Positions 38,715 to 48,434 are shown, counted from the stretch's first letter. The stretch is 64,000 nt of DNA from Faecalibacterium sp. I4-3-84 (GCF_023347255.1 NZ_CP094466.1:744001-808000), one strand, 5' to 3'. Numbers and translations are program-made. Notes: a model not told the origin generated them from the letters alone.

Positions 38715-40160
38715 TCAAACACTCAAAGATGCGTGCTGCTCCACGGCGTCGGGGTTAGCATCGAAGATGGGCTTGAGCACATTGGCGATGAACTCCTCCA
38801 CCTGCTGCGGTGCACGGCCCACAAAGTTCTCCGGCACAAGGCCCGCCACGATCTCCTCGCGGGTCAGGCCAAAGGCAGGGTCGGCAGCAATACGGTCCAC
38901 CATATCGTTGGGCAGGCCCTCTTCCTTGACCTGCTTGCCGGCGGCGATGGCGTGCTGGCGCAGACGCTCGTGCAGCTCCTGACGGTTGCCGCCCTTTTCC
39001 ACAGCCTGCATCATGATGTTCTCGCTGGCCATGAAGGGCAGCTCTGCCATCAGACGGCTGCGCACCACCTTGGGATACACCACGATGCCGTCGGTGACGT
39101 TGAGCATGATGTTCAGGATAGCGTCGGTGGCAAGGAAGCCCTCAGCCATGGCGACACGCTTGTTGGCGCTGTCGTCCAGCGTGCGCTCAAACCACTGGGT
39201 GCCGGTGGTGAAGCTGGGGTTCAGCACATCTACCATCAGGTAGCGGCTCAGCGCGCAGATACGCTCGCAGCGCATGGGGTTGCGCTTGTAAGGCATGGCG
39301 GAGGAACCGATCTGGTTCTTTTCAAACGGCTCTTCCATCTCCTTGAAGTTAGCCAGCAGACGCAGGTCGGTGGCAAACTTCATGCAGCTCTGGCCAATGC
39401 CGGCAAGGGCGTTCAGGATGAAGGCATCCACCTTGCGGCTGTAGGTCTGGCCGGACACGGGGATGACCGCTTCGGGCGCAAAGCCCATCTCCTTGGCGAT
39501 GGAAGCATCCACGGCGCGGATCTTATCGGCATCGCCCTTGAACAGCTCCATAAAGGAAGCCTGCGTGCCGGTGGTACCCTTGACACCGCGCAGCTGCAGA
39601 ACAGCAAGACGGTGGTCGATCTCCTGCAGGTCCATCACCAGCTCGTTGGCCCACAGGGTGGCGCGCTTGCCCACAGTGGTGGGCTGAGCGGGCTGGCAGT
39701 GAGTGTAGGCCATGCAGGGCATGTCCTTGTATTCCTCGGCGAAGCGGCCCAGCTTTGCCAACACACCGATCAGCTTTTTGCGCACCAGTTCCAGACCCTG
39801 ACGCATCACGATGATGTCGGTGTTGTCGCCCACATAGCAGCTGGTGGCACCCAGATGGATGATGCCGGCCGCCTTGGGGCACTGCTGGCCGTAGGCGTAC
39901 ACATGGCTCATCACGTCGTGGCGCACCAGCTTTTCGCGCTCGATGGCCACTTCATAGTTGATATCGTCCACATGGGCTTCCAGCTCAGCCACCATATCGG
40001 GGGTGATGTTGGTCAGGCCCTGCTCCATTTCGGCCCTGGCCAGCGCCACCCACAGGCGGCGCCATGTGCGGAACTTGTTATCGTCCGAGAAGATATACTG
40101 CATCTCGTCCGAGGAATAGCGGGTGGAAAAGGGGCTGATATAACGATCATGCTGAGACAT
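38715..40160 (-). CDS. purB: Adenylosuccinate lyase
   Basis: 481 residues. It cleaves SAICAR in IMP synthesis and adenylosuccinate in AMP synthesis. The fumarase-family signature GSSAMPYKRNP is present, as are GATSCYVGDN and TGTQASF. The ATG at 40160 has AGGAGG 9 nt upstream; the longer frame to 40259 runs into a REP-like repeat. It is last in the purine run and followed by a strong terminator. Confidence 0.96.
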   Translation of the reverse strand: MSQHDRYISPFSTRYSSDEMQYIFSDDNKFRTWRRLWVALARAEMEQGLTNITPDMVAELEAHVDDINYEVAIEREKLVRHDVMSHVYAYGQQCPKAAGIIHLGATSCYVGDNTDIIVMRQGLELVRKKLIGVLAKLGRFAEEYKDMPCMAYTHCQPAQPTTVGKRATLWANELVMDLQEIDHRLAVLQLRGVKGTTGTQASFMELFKGDADKIRAVDASIAKEMGFAPEAVIPVSGQTYSRKVDAFILNALAGIGQSCMKFATDLRLLANFKEMEEPFEKNQIGSSAMPYKRNPMRCERICALSRYLMVDVLNPSFTTGTQWFERTLDDSANKRVAMAEGFLATDAILNIMLNVTDGIVVYPKVVRSRLMAELPFMASENIMMQAVEKGGNRQELHERLRQHAIAAGKQVKEEGLPNDMVDRIAADPAFGLTREEIVAGLVPENFVGRAPQQVEEFIANVLKPIFDANPDAVEQHASLSV

Positions 40161-40185
40161 TGATTGTTTCCTCCTGAAAGTGACT

Positions 40186-40285
40186 CCCCCAGTCGCCTTC
40201 CGGCGACAGCCCCCTCGGGGAGGGGGCCTTTCAACCTCCCTCTCCGAGGGAGGTGGCATCGCATCAGCGATGACGGAAGGAGTTT
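40186..40285. repeat. REP-like repeat between purL and purB
   Basis: CTCCCCCAGTCGCC...GGCGACAG, CTCCCTCTCCGAGGGAG and ATCGCATCAGCGAT are consecutive palindromes ending in GACGGAAGGAGTTTTTCTC. A shorter version lies at 47762-47838. Confidence 0.7.
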
Positions 40286-40300
40286 TTCTCTATTCTACCA

Positions 40301-43300
40301 TCAAATCTTGAAATAGTCCACGCCGCCCTCAAAGATCGGCTGATATTTGTCACCGGTAACGTTCTTGTACAGGTACTCGCCGCTACGCTCCGAGTGGCCC
40401 ATCTTGCCGAACACACGACCATCCGGGCTGGTGATGCCTTCGATCGCCAGCACAGAGCCGTTGGGGTTATAGCGCTGGTCCATGGTGGGGTTGCCCTCGA
40501 TGTCCACATACTGGGTGGCGATCTGGCCATTCTTCATGAGGGTGTCCAGCACCTCCTGCGGAGCCACGAAGCGGCCCTCGCCGTGGCTGATGGCAACGGT
40601 GAACTGTTCGCCCACCTCGCACTTGGACAGCCACGGGCTGCCGGTGGATGCAATGCGGGTGCGCACCAGCATGCTCTGGTGGCGGCCGATGGTGTTGAAG
40701 GTCAGGGTGGGATCGTAAGCGGTGATGGGGCGGATATCGCCGTAGGGGACCAGACCCAGCTTGATGAGGGCCTGGAAGCCGTTGCAGATGCCCAGCATCA
40801 GGCCGTCGCGCTGCTGCAGCAGGCGGCGCACCGCCTCGGTGACTTCCGGGTTGCGGAAGAAGGAGGCAATAAACTTTGCGCTGCCGTCCGGCTCGTCGCC
40901 GCCGGAGAAGCCGCCGGGCAGCATGACGATCTGGCTGTTATCGATGGCCTTGACCAGTGCCTTGCAGCTCTCGGCCACGTCGGCGGGGGTCAGGTTGCGG
41001 ATGACCAGGATCTCCGGGTCGGCACCGGCGCGGGCAAAGGCCTTGGCGGTGTCGTACTCGCAGTTGGTGCCCGGGAACACCGGAATGATGACCTTGGGCT
41101 TTGCCACACCGATCTTGGGTGCGGCGGGTGCGGTCAGCTTGCCGTTGATTTTTTCCACGGTGGGGCCTGCCTTGCGGTAGGGGTACACCGGCTCCAGCTT
41201 GCCTTCCCAGATCTCCTGCAGCTGGGCCATATCCAGCTTTTCGCCGCAGGCTTCAAGGACGTATTCCTTGGTGGTCTCGCCCAGGATCTCACCGGCGGGC
41301 GAATCGGACACCATTTCCAGAACAATGGAGCCATACATGGGCTGGAACATCTCATGGGTGGTCTTATCCGCACGCATCTTGAAGCCGATGTGGTTGCCAA
41401 GGCCCATCTTGAACAGAGCCTCGGCAATGCCGCCGTAGCCCACAGAGCAGGCGGATGCCACCATGCCCTCTTCGATCATGTCCTCCACGATCTTGTAGTT
41501 GGCCTTCAGGGAGAAGAAGTTGGGGCAGCCGGTCTCGGGGTCGATGATGGGCCGTACCAGCACTACCGTGCTCTCCGGCTTCTTGAATTCGGTGGACACC
41601 ACCTTGTTTGCCTTGCCGATGGCGGTTGCAAAGGAGACCAGCGTGGGAGGCACATCCAGCTTTTCAAAGGAGCCGGACATACTGTCCTTGCCGCCGATGG
41701 ATGCAATGCCCAGACCCATCTGAGCATCCAGTGCACCCAGCAGAGCGGCCAGCGGCTTGCCCCAGCGCTCCGGGGCGGTGCCCAGACGCTCGAAATATTC
41801 CTGGAAGGTGAGGTAAGCATCCTCATAGCGGAAGCCGGAGGCCACCAGCTTGGTAACGCTCTCGATGACAGCCATCTGAGCGCCCTTGTACTGGTCTGCG
41901 CTCATCAGGAAGGGGTTGAAGCCCCATGCCATGCCGGAGCAGGTGCTGGTCTCGCCGTCCACCGGCAGCTTTGCCACCATGGCGTTCTGCGGGGTCAACT
42001 GATAGGCACCGCCAAAGGGCATGAGCACAGTGGCGGCACCAATGGTGGAGTCGAACCGCTCAGACAGGCCCTTCTTGCTGCAGATGTTCAAATCGCCCAC
42101 CATGTTCTTCATCTTCTGGCTGAAGGTCAGGCCCTCCCACTGGGGCTGCCAGACCGTGGCCTTTTCCACATGGACCTTCTGGTGCTTCTCTGCACCGTTG
42201 GAGTTCAGGAATTCGCGGCTGATGTTCACGATGGACATGCCGTTCCACACCATGTTCAGGCGGGGCTCAGCCGTCACCTTTGCCACAGGAGTGGCCTCAA
42301 GGTTCTCTTCGTTGGCGAGAGCAATGAACTTGTCCACGTCCTCGGGGGCCAGCGCCACAGCCATGCGCTCCTGGCTCTCGCTGATGGCCAGCTCGGTGCC
42401 GTCCAGACCCTCGTACTTCTTGGTGACTTTGTTCAGGTCGATGTACAGGCCGTCGGCCAGCTCACCGATGGCAACGGACACACCGCCTGCGCCAAAGTCG
42501 TTGCAGCGCTTGATCATCCTGCAGGCATCCTCGCGGCGGAACAGGCGCTGCAGCTTGCGCTCGATGGGAGCGTTGCCCTTCTGCACCTCGGCACCGCAGT
42601 GCTCAAGGCTGTCCAGCTTGTGGGCCTTGGAAGAACCGGTAGCACCGCCCACACCATCACGGCCGGTGCGGCCGCCCAGCAGAACGATGACATCGCCGGG
42701 GGCGGGGCACTCGCGGCGGACGTGGGAAGCGGGGGTAGCGCCTACAACGGCACCGATCTCCATGCGCTTTGCCACATAGCCGGGATGATAGATCTCGTCC
42801 ACCTGACCGGTAGCAAGGCCGATCTGGTTGCCGTAGGAGGAATAGCCGGCAGCTGCGGTGGTCACCAGTTTGCGCTGGGGCAGCTTGCCGGGCAGAGTCT
42901 CGCTGACCGGCTTGAGCGGGTCGCCTGCGCCGGTGACGCGCATGGCCTGATAGACGTAGCTGCGGCCGGACAGCGGGTCACGGATGGCACCGCCGATGCA
43001 GGTAGCCGCACCGCCGAAGGGCTCGATCTCGGTGGGGTGGTTGTGGGTCTCGTTCTTGAACAGGAACAGCCAGTCCTCGTCCTTGCCGTTCACATCGCAC
43101 TTGATCTTGACGGTGCAGGCGTTGATCTCGTCGGACTCGTCCAGATTTTTCAGGATGCCCTGCTTCTTCAGCTCCTTGGCGCCGATGGTGGCAAGGTCCA
43201 TCATGCAGCGGGGCTTGTTCTCGCGGCCCAGATCGGCGCGCATGGCCATGTAGCGGTCAAAGGCCTTCTGCACCACGGCATCGTCGATCTGCACATCGTC

Positions 43301-43993
43301 CAGAATGGTGCCGAAGGTGGTGTGGCGGCAGTGATCGGACCAGTAGGTGTCGATCATCTTGATCTCGGTGATGGTGGGGTCACGGTGCTCAGAGCGGAAA
43401 TACTTCTGGCAGAACTCAATATCGCCAAGATCCATGGCAAGGCCGTTGTCCGCAATGAACTTTTTCAGCTGCTCTTCGTCCAGCTGGTTGAAGCCCTCCA
43501 GCACCTTGACCGGGGCGGGCACGGGGTACTCCATTTTCAGGGTCTGCTTGGTGTCCAGCGAAGCCTCGCGGGCCTCCACCGGGTTGATGACGTATTTCTT
43601 GATCTCGGCCACCTGCTCGTCGGTCAGGGTGCCTTCCAGCAGATAGACGCGGGCAGAGCGCACCAGCGGGCGCTCGCCCTGACTGATGAGCTGGATGCAC
43701 TCAGCAGCGGAGTCGGCGCGCTGGTCGAACTGGCCGGGCAGATACTCCACTGCAAAGGACACGCCGTCGCTGGCGGGCAGCTCGGCATAGGTGTTATCCA
43801 CCGGCGGCTCACTGAACACGGTGTTTGCACACTGGTTGAACAGTTCTTCGTCGATGCCTTCCACATCGTAGCGGTTCAGCAGACGCAGACCGGTAAGCGA
43901 CTGGATGCCCAGCAGGCTGGTCAGCTCATTTTTCAGGCCGGTGGCTTCCACATCAAAGCCGGGCTTTTTTTCCACATAAATACGATAGACCAT
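40301..43993 (-). CDS. purL: Phosphoribosylformylglycinamidine synthase, large fused form
   Basis: 1,230 residues. Fused PurS-like N-terminus, two AIRS-type ATP-binding halves and a C-terminal glutamine amidotransferase domain (from about residue 960). The Cys nucleophile lies in MLGICNGFQ, and the His/Glu pair in SHGEGRF. It converts FGAR to FGAM with glutamine. The N-terminal IYVEKKPGFD and YWSDHCRHTTF segments fit the clostridial long form (clade II). This explains why separate purQ and purS are absent. A weak Shine-Dalgarno (AGGGGG) precedes the ATG. Confidence 0.96.
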   Translation of the reverse strand: MVYRIYVEKKPGFDVEATGLKNELTSLLGIQSLTGLRLLNRYDVEGIDEELFNQCANTVFSEPPVDNTYAELPASDGVSFAVEYLPGQFDQRADSAAECIQLISQGERPLVRSARVYLLEGTLTDEQVAEIKKYVINPVEAREASLDTKQTLKMEYPVPAPVKVLEGFNQLDEEQLKKFIADNGLAMDLGDIEFCQKYFRSEHRDPTITEIKMIDTYWSDHCRHTTFGTILDDVQIDDAVVQKAFDRYMAMRADLGRENKPRCMMDLATIGAKELKKQGILKNLDESDEINACTVKIKCDVNGKDEDWLFLFKNETHNHPTEIEPFGGAATCIGGAIRDPLSGRSYVYQAMRVTGAGDPLKPVSETLPGKLPQRKLVTTAAAGYSSYGNQIGLATGQVDEIYHPGYVAKRMEIGAVVGATPASHVRRECPAPGDVIVLLGGRTGRDGVGGATGSSKAHKLDSLEHCGAEVQKGNAPIERKLQRLFRREDACRMIKRCNDFGAGGVSVAIGELADGLYIDLNKVTKKYEGLDGTELAISESQERMAVALAPEDVDKFIALANEENLEATPVAKVTAEPRLNMVWNGMSIVNISREFLNSNGAEKHQKVHVEKATVWQPQWEGLTFSQKMKNMVGDLNICSKKGLSERFDSTIGAATVLMPFGGAYQLTPQNAMVAKLPVDGETSTCSGMAWGFNPFLMSADQYKGAQMAVIESVTKLVASGFRYEDAYLTFQEYFERLGTAPERWGKPLAALLGALDAQMGLGIASIGGKDSMSGSFEKLDVPPTLVSFATAIGKANKVVSTEFKKPESTVVLVRPIIDPETGCPNFFSLKANYKIVEDMIEEGMVASACSVGYGGIAEALFKMGLGNHIGFKMRADKTTHEMFQPMYGSIVLEMVSDSPAGEILGETTKEYVLEACGEKLDMAQLQEIWEGKLEPVYPYRKAGPTVEKINGKLTAPAAPKIGVAKPKVIIPVFPGTNCEYDTAKAFARAGADPEILVIRNLTPADVAESCKALVKAIDNSQIVMLPGGFSGGDEPDGSAKFIASFFRNPEVTEAVRRLLQQRDGLMLGICNGFQALIKLGLVPYGDIRPITAYDPTLTFNTIGRHQSMLVRTRIASTGSPWLSKCEVGEQFTVAISHGEGRFVAPQEVLDTLMKNGQIATQYVDIEGNPTMDQRYNPNGSVLAIEGITSPDGRVFGKMGHSERSGEYLYKNVTGDKYQPIFEGGVDYFKI

Positions 43994-44029
43994 TGGGTAG
44001 GTTCCCCCTTATGATTCTAAAATTTATCT

Positions 44030-44170
44030 AGCGTCCTCGCCCTCTCCGTCAGCGCTCACGCGCTGCCACCTCCCCCAAAGTGGGAGGCCTTGGCAGTCCA
44101 CGCAAAGTTCATGGTTTTGCCAAGGGCTCTCCCTTTGGGAGAGCTGGACGCGAAGCGGCCTGAGAGGGCG
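44030..44170. repeat. REP-like repeat between purD and purL
   Basis: GCGCTCACGCGC, CTCCCCCAAAGTGGGAG, CCTTGGCA...TTTTGCCAAGG and CTCTCCCTTTGGGAGAG are nested palindromes. The same order recurs at 45526-45620. Confidence 0.75.
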
Positions 44171-44176
44171 AGCCAT

Positions 44177-45481
44177 TTATTCCTTCTCTGCCAGTGCCTT
44201 CAGGGCTCGCAGGCCGATATCGCTGCGCTTGTGCAGCTTCTCAAAGCTGATCTTCTCTGCCGCCTCATAGGCATGGCTCAGTGCATTGGTCAGCCGCGGG
44301 CCGGTGGCGGTGACACCCAGCACACGGCCGCCGGCCGTGACAAGGGTGCCATCCTCGGTGATGGCGGTGCCGGAGTGGTAGACCGTCACATTCTCCTCGC
44401 CGGGCAGCTGGCCGTCCACAAGACCTGTGATGGGCTTGCCCTTCTCGTAAGCCACCGGGTAGCCGCCGGAAGCCAGAATGACGCAGGCGGCAGCACCGTC
44501 CGAGAACTTGACCTCCTCGTTTTCCAGCGTGCCGCCCGTGCAGGCCTGCATGATGTGCAACAGGTCGCCTTCCAGCAGGGGCAGCACCACCTGCGTCTCC
44601 GGGTCACCAAAGCGGCAGTTGTACTCGATGACCTTCGGGCCGTCCGGGGTGAGCATCAGGCCGAAGTAGAGGCAGCCCTTGAAGGGGCAGCCCTCGGCGT
44701 TCATGGCCTTGATGGTGGGCAGGAAAATTTTCTCCATGCACTCAGCGGCCACTTCCGGGGTGTAGTAGGGGTTGGGAGCAATGGTGCCCATGCCGCCGGT
44801 GTTCAGGCCGGTGTCGTGGTCGTTGGCACGCTTGTGGTCCATGCTGGACACCATGGGCTTGACCACCTTGCCGTCCGTAAAGCTCAGCACACTGACCTCG
44901 GGGCCGGTGAGGAATTCCTCCACCACCACATGGTTACCGGATGCGCCGAATTTCTTATCCAGCATGATCTCCTTCACGCCGTCCGCAGCCTGCTGCTCGT
45001 TCTCGCAGATGAGCACGCCCTTGCCCAGTGCCAGACCGTCGGCCTTGATGACCACCGGGTACTTGCCCTCGGCCTTGATGTACTCCATGACCTTGGCGGG
45101 GTCGTCAAAGGTCTCGTACTTTGCGGTGGGGATGCCGTATTTCTTCATCAGGTCCTTGGAGAACACCTTGGAGGCCTCGATGCGGGCAGCGGCCTTATCC
45201 GGGCCAAAGGCTGGGATGCCCACTGCTGCCAGCGCATCCACCATGCCCAGAGCCAGCGGGTCGTCCTGCGCCACCACAACGTAATCGAACTTTTCTTCTA
45301 CGGCAAAGCCCACCATGGTGTCCACATCGGTAGACTTGATGTTTTTGCACTTTGCGTCATAGCTGATGCCGCCGTTGCCGGGTGCGCACCAGATCTCGCC
45401 GCAGTCAGGGCTCTTTTTCAGTGCCTTGATGATGGCGTGCTCGCGGCCACCGCCGCCCACTACCAGAATTTTTTCAGCCAT
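44177..45481 (-). CDS. purD: Phosphoribosylamine-glycine ligase
   Basis: 434 residues, ATP-grasp enzyme making GAR from PRA and glycine. The N-terminal VVGGGGREHAI, the ATP-grasp IKADGLALGKGV and the metal-binding EYNCRFGDPET segment are intact. The ATG at 45481 has AGGAG 8 nt upstream; an upstream frame to 45787 is a read-through of the intergenic repeat. It is flanked by REP-like repeats on both sides. Confidence 0.96.
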   Translation of the reverse strand: MAEKILVVGGGGREHAIIKALKKSPDCGEIWCAPGNGGISYDAKCKNIKSTDVDTMVGFAVEEKFDYVVVAQDDPLALGMVDALAAVGIPAFGPDKAAARIEASKVFSKDLMKKYGIPTAKYETFDDPAKVMEYIKAEGKYPVVIKADGLALGKGVLICENEQQAADGVKEIMLDKKFGASGNHVVVEEFLTGPEVSVLSFTDGKVVKPMVSSMDHKRANDHDTGLNTGGMGTIAPNPYYTPEVAAECMEKIFLPTIKAMNAEGCPFKGCLYFGLMLTPDGPKVIEYNCRFGDPETQVVLPLLEGDLLHIMQACTGGTLENEEVKFSDGAAACVILASGGYPVAYEKGKPITGLVDGQLPGEENVTVYHSGTAITEDGTLVTAGGRVLGVTATGPRLTNALSHAYEAAEKISFEKLHKRSDIGLRALKALAEKE

Positions 45482-45525
45482 ATCGTTTTCTCCTAAACTT
45501 TCGTTCTTTCCGTCAGCTGCCTTGC

Positions 45526-45715
45526 CCTCTCCGTCAGCGCTCACGCGCTGCCACCTCTCCCAAAGTGAGAGGCTTTGGCAATCCCTGCAAAGTTTATGGT
45601 TTTGCCAAGGGCTCTCCCTTTGATAGACTTTCCCCGTGCCGGGGAAAGATGTCACCGCAGGTGACAAAAAGGGGCGTAAGCTGTCGAGCAAATGCGAGAC
45701 TGAGAGGGCTAGCCC
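45526..45715. repeat. Composite REP-like repeat between purH and purD
   Basis: The first half repeats the 44030-44170 unit (GCGCTCACGCGC, TCTCCCAAAGTGAGAG, TTTGGCA...TTTTGCCAAGG). The second half carries CTTTCCCCGTGCCGGGGAAAG and GATGTCACCGCAGGTGACA, related to 38450-38610. Confidence 0.75.
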
Positions 45716-45722
45716 GTTCCCC

Positions 45723-46904
45723 TTAGTGATGGAACAGCCGCAGGCCGCAGAAGGCCATTGCGATGCCGTACTTGTTGCAGGTGTCAATGACCTGCTGGTC
45801 GCGGATGGAGCCGCCGGGCTGCACGATGGCGGTCACGCCGGAGCGGCGGGCACGCTCGATGTTGTCGCCGAAGGGGAAGAAGGCATCCGAGCCAAGGCAC
45901 ACGCCGTTCACCTTGCTCAGATATTCCTTCTTTTCCTCAGCGGTCAGCGGGGCGGGCTGCTCGGTAAAGGTCTCGGCCCACACATCGTCGCCAATCACAT
46001 CCTCGGGCGTATCGCCGATGTAAACATCAATGGCGTTGTCGCGGTTGGGCTTTGCCACATCGTCGCGGAAGGGCAGGTTGAGCACCTTATCCATGTGGCG
46101 CAGCTGCCAGTTGTCAGCCTTCTGGCCTGCCAGACGGGTGCAGTGGATGCGGCTCTGCTGGCCTGCGCCCACGCCGATGGTCTGGCCGTGGTAGGTGTAG
46201 CACACGCTGTTGGACTGAGTATACTTCAGGGTGATGAGTGCAATGACCAGATCACGCTTCTGCTCCTCGGTCACATCCTTGTTCTCGGTGACCCAGTTGT
46301 TCAGCATGGTGTCGGCGTTGATGACCAGCTCGTTGCGGCCCTGCTCAAAGGTGATGCCGTACACCTGCTTGTGCTCGATGGGAGCGGGCTTGTAGGCCGG
46401 GTCGATGGCGACCACGTTGTAGTTGCCCTTTTTCTTGCCGGACAGGATAGCCAGTGCCTCCGGCTCGTAGCCCGGGGCGATGATGCCGTCGGACACCTCG
46501 TGCTGGATCAGCTTTGCGGTGGGCACATCGCAGATGTCCGAAAGGGCGATCCAGTCGCCAAAGGAGGACATGCGGTCCGCACCGCGTGCACGGGCATAGG
46601 CATTTGCCAGCGGCGACAGCTCCATATCCGGGGCAATGTGGTACATCTTGCGTTCCACATCGGTCAGCGGCAGGCCCAGAGCCGCGCCCGCCGGGGAAAC
46701 GTGCTTGAAGGAAGCTGCTGCGGGCAGACCGCAGGCAGCTTTCAGCTCCTTGACCAGCTGGATGGAGTTGAGCGCGTCCAGAAAATTGATGTAGCCGGGC
46801 TTGCCGTTCAGCACAGTGACCGGCAGGTCAGAGCCATCTTCCATATAAATGCGGCTGGGCTTCTGGTTGGGGTTGCAGCCGTACTTCAGTGCCAGTTCGT
46901 TCAT
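45723..46904 (-). CDS. purH: AICAR formyltransferase, stand-alone (C-terminal half of PurH)
   Basis: 393 residues, covering only the AICAR transformylase part of the usual bifunctional PurH. The substrate motif KHVSPAGAA is present, as are SFGDWIALSD and the C-terminal NRDNAIDVYIGD and SDAFFPFGDNIERA. The MGS-like IMP cyclohydrolase domain is absent. The following upstream gene encodes a PurO-type IMP cyclohydrolase, so the two proteins together replace PurH. Strong Shine-Dalgarno (AAGGAGG). Confidence 0.92.
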   Translation of the reverse strand: MNELALKYGCNPNQKPSRIYMEDGSDLPVTVLNGKPGYINFLDALNSIQLVKELKAACGLPAAASFKHVSPAGAALGLPLTDVERKMYHIAPDMELSPLANAYARARGADRMSSFGDWIALSDICDVPTAKLIQHEVSDGIIAPGYEPEALAILSGKKKGNYNVVAIDPAYKPAPIEHKQVYGITFEQGRNELVINADTMLNNWVTENKDVTEEQKRDLVIALITLKYTQSNSVCYTYHGQTIGVGAGQQSRIHCTRLAGQKADNWQLRHMDKVLNLPFRDDVAKPNRDNAIDVYIGDTPEDVIGDDVWAETFTEQPAPLTAEEKKEYLSKVNGVCLGSDAFFPFGDNIERARRSGVTAIVQPGGSIRDQQVIDTCNKYGIAMAFCGLRLFHH

Positions 46905-46933
46905 TGGTGCATCCTCCTTATTTCTCTATTGTT

Positions 46934-47740
46934 TTAGTCCTGTTTTTCCTCTGCGTCAAGCTTTTTGAGCAGTTCCAGCTCTTCGGGCAGCAGCTCCGGC
47001 TCCTCGGGGTCGTCCAGATCGCTGCACACGGCATCGTACTTGTTAAAGATCATGTCGCCAGTCTCGCCGGAGTCCAGATCAATGACCCGGGCAAACAGGC
47101 TCACCTTGTTGTCCGGGTTCAGGCTGCTCCACAGACCCTGTGCAAAATCGCCGATGGTGCGGGGGCAGGCAAAGCGCAGCGGCTCACCCTCAAAGCTGGG
47201 GATGGGATTTCCGTTGTGCTTGTAGGTGCTGATGAAATGGCCCTCGCCTGCAACGGGCTGCGGGTAATCAAAGAAATAGCGCTGCACGCTGTCGCCATTG
47301 CCGTCCGCAGACTTGAGAATGCTCATCTGATAGCTGCCGTCGGCGTACACCACAGCGGAGATGCGGGGGGTGTAGTTGGGGCCGTCCGGCTCAAAGGTGC
47401 GGGTGCGCAGGGCATCGGCAAAGCTCTTGCCCTGACTCATCAGGTCATAAATGGTATCGGTCTGGTCGCCGTTGGTCACGATATGGGTCTTGCCCAGCGT
47501 CAGCACCGGATTGTAAATAATGAGGCTGGGGTCCTCCAGCTTCGCGGGGTCCGCTGCGATGGTGCAGATGCCGCCGCGCTCGGGCACAGGGTCAAACACG
47601 CGGTTGCGGCTGTTCTCGCTGCGGCCCATGATAAAGTAGCCAATGAACATCTGGCGGCCATCCGGAGCCATTGCCACAGCAATGCCGCGGCCGGGATACT
47701 CGTTGGATGCCAGATACTCGTTCAGGTTGATCTTTTCCAT
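46934..47740 (-). CDS. purO: IMP cyclohydrolase, PurO type
   Basis: 268 residues matching the PurO-like IMP cyclohydrolase family (Pfam IMP_cyclohyd), first known from archaea. Key segments are NEYPGRGIAVA, FIMGRSENSRNRVF, VTNGDQTDTIYD and RTFEPDGPNYTPRI. It closes the ring of FAICAR to give IMP, the last step of the pathway. The acidic Glu-rich C-terminal tail is probably disordered. Its own Shine-Dalgarno (AGGAGA) precedes the ATG. It sits directly upstream of the AICAR formyltransferase gene in the operon. Confidence 0.9.
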   Translation of the reverse strand: MEKINLNEYLASNEYPGRGIAVAMAPDGRQMFIGYFIMGRSENSRNRVFDPVPERGGICTIAADPAKLEDPSLIIYNPVLTLGKTHIVTNGDQTDTIYDLMSQGKSFADALRTRTFEPDGPNYTPRISAVVYADGSYQMSILKSADGNGDSVQRYFFDYPQPVAGEGHFISTYKHNGNPIPSFEGEPLRFACPRTIGDFAQGLWSSLNPDNKVSLFARVIDLDSGETGDMIFNKYDAVCSDLDDPEEPELLPEELELLKKLDAEEKQD

Positions 47741-47761
47741 GTCAAATTCTCCTATTACGGA

Positions 47762-47838
47762 ACTCCCCCAGTCGCCTGCGGCGACAGCTTCCTCCTTGAG
47801 GGAGGTGGCACGCCGTCAGGCGTGACGGAAGGAGTTTT
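47762..47838. repeat. REP-like repeat between purN and purO
   Basis: CTCCCCCAGTCGCC, GGCGACAG, CTCCTTGAGGGAGG and ACGCCGTCAGGCGT, ending in GACGGAAGGAGTTTTC: a shortened version of 40186-40285. Confidence 0.7.
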
Positions 47839-48434
47839 CACTCAATTTCTCCGCTGCACACCATAGCCACGGCCTTGGGCAGCAGCTTCCACTCGGCCTG
47901 CTCCATCACGCGCTTCTGCAGCACCTCGGGGGTGTCGCCGGGCAGGATGTCCACGGCCTTCTGCAGCAGGATGGGCCCGCCGTCGCACTCTTCGTTCACG
48001 AAGTGGACGGTGGCACCGGTCACCTTGCAGCCCCGGGCCAGAGCCGCCTCATGCGGACGCAGACCGTACATGCCGGGCCCGCAGAAAGACGGGATGAGTG
48101 CCGGGTGCACATTCAGGATGCGGCGGGGATACGCTTCAATGACACTGGGCCCCAGCACGGACAGAAAGCCTGCCAGCACCACCAGATCGATGTTGTGGTC
48201 TTTCAACGTTTTCAGCAGAGCTGCGTCAAAATCCTCACTACTGGCGTAATCCTTGCGGCGCACCACGCAGCCTTCCACACCGGCCTTTGCGGCCCGTTCC
48301 AGCGCATAGACACCGGGCTTGGAGGCCACCACAAGGGTGATCCTGCCGTTGGGGTTCTCGCCTCGGGCTTCGCTGTCCAGCAGAGCCTGCAGGTTGGTGC
48401 CGCCGCCGGAGACTAAAACTGCAATGTTCAGCAC
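47838..48434 (-). CDS. purN: Phosphoribosylglycinamide formyltransferase
   Basis: 198 residues. Transfers a formyl group from 10-formyl-THF to GAR. The glycine-rich start (VLVSGGGTNLQALL), the catalytic NVHPALIPSF with the His, and the HFVNEECDGGPILLQ loop are intact. The start is taken as a GTG at 48434 overlapping the purM stop by 7 bp, because no ATG is available and the protein must begin near here. It is translationally coupled to purM. Confidence 0.94.
   Translation of the reverse strand: MLNIAVLVSGGGTNLQALLDSEARGENPNGRITLVVASKPGVYALERAAKAGVEGCVVRRKDYASSEDFDAALLKTLKDHNIDLVVLAGFLSVLGPSVIEAYPRRILNVHPALIPSFCGPGMYGLRPHEAALARGCKVTGATVHFVNEECDGGPILLQKAVDILPGDTPEVLQKRVMEQAEWKLLPKAVAMVCSGEIE

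Noticed and set aside
40394-44014. A 1,206-codon open frame opposite purL, and similar long frames opposite the c-di-GMP gene (5398-7599), purB (38613-40163), purF (49521-51446) and others.
   Set aside because: They are mirror images of real high-GC genes: His/Gly/Leu-rich translations without domains, ribosome binding sites or sensible starts.
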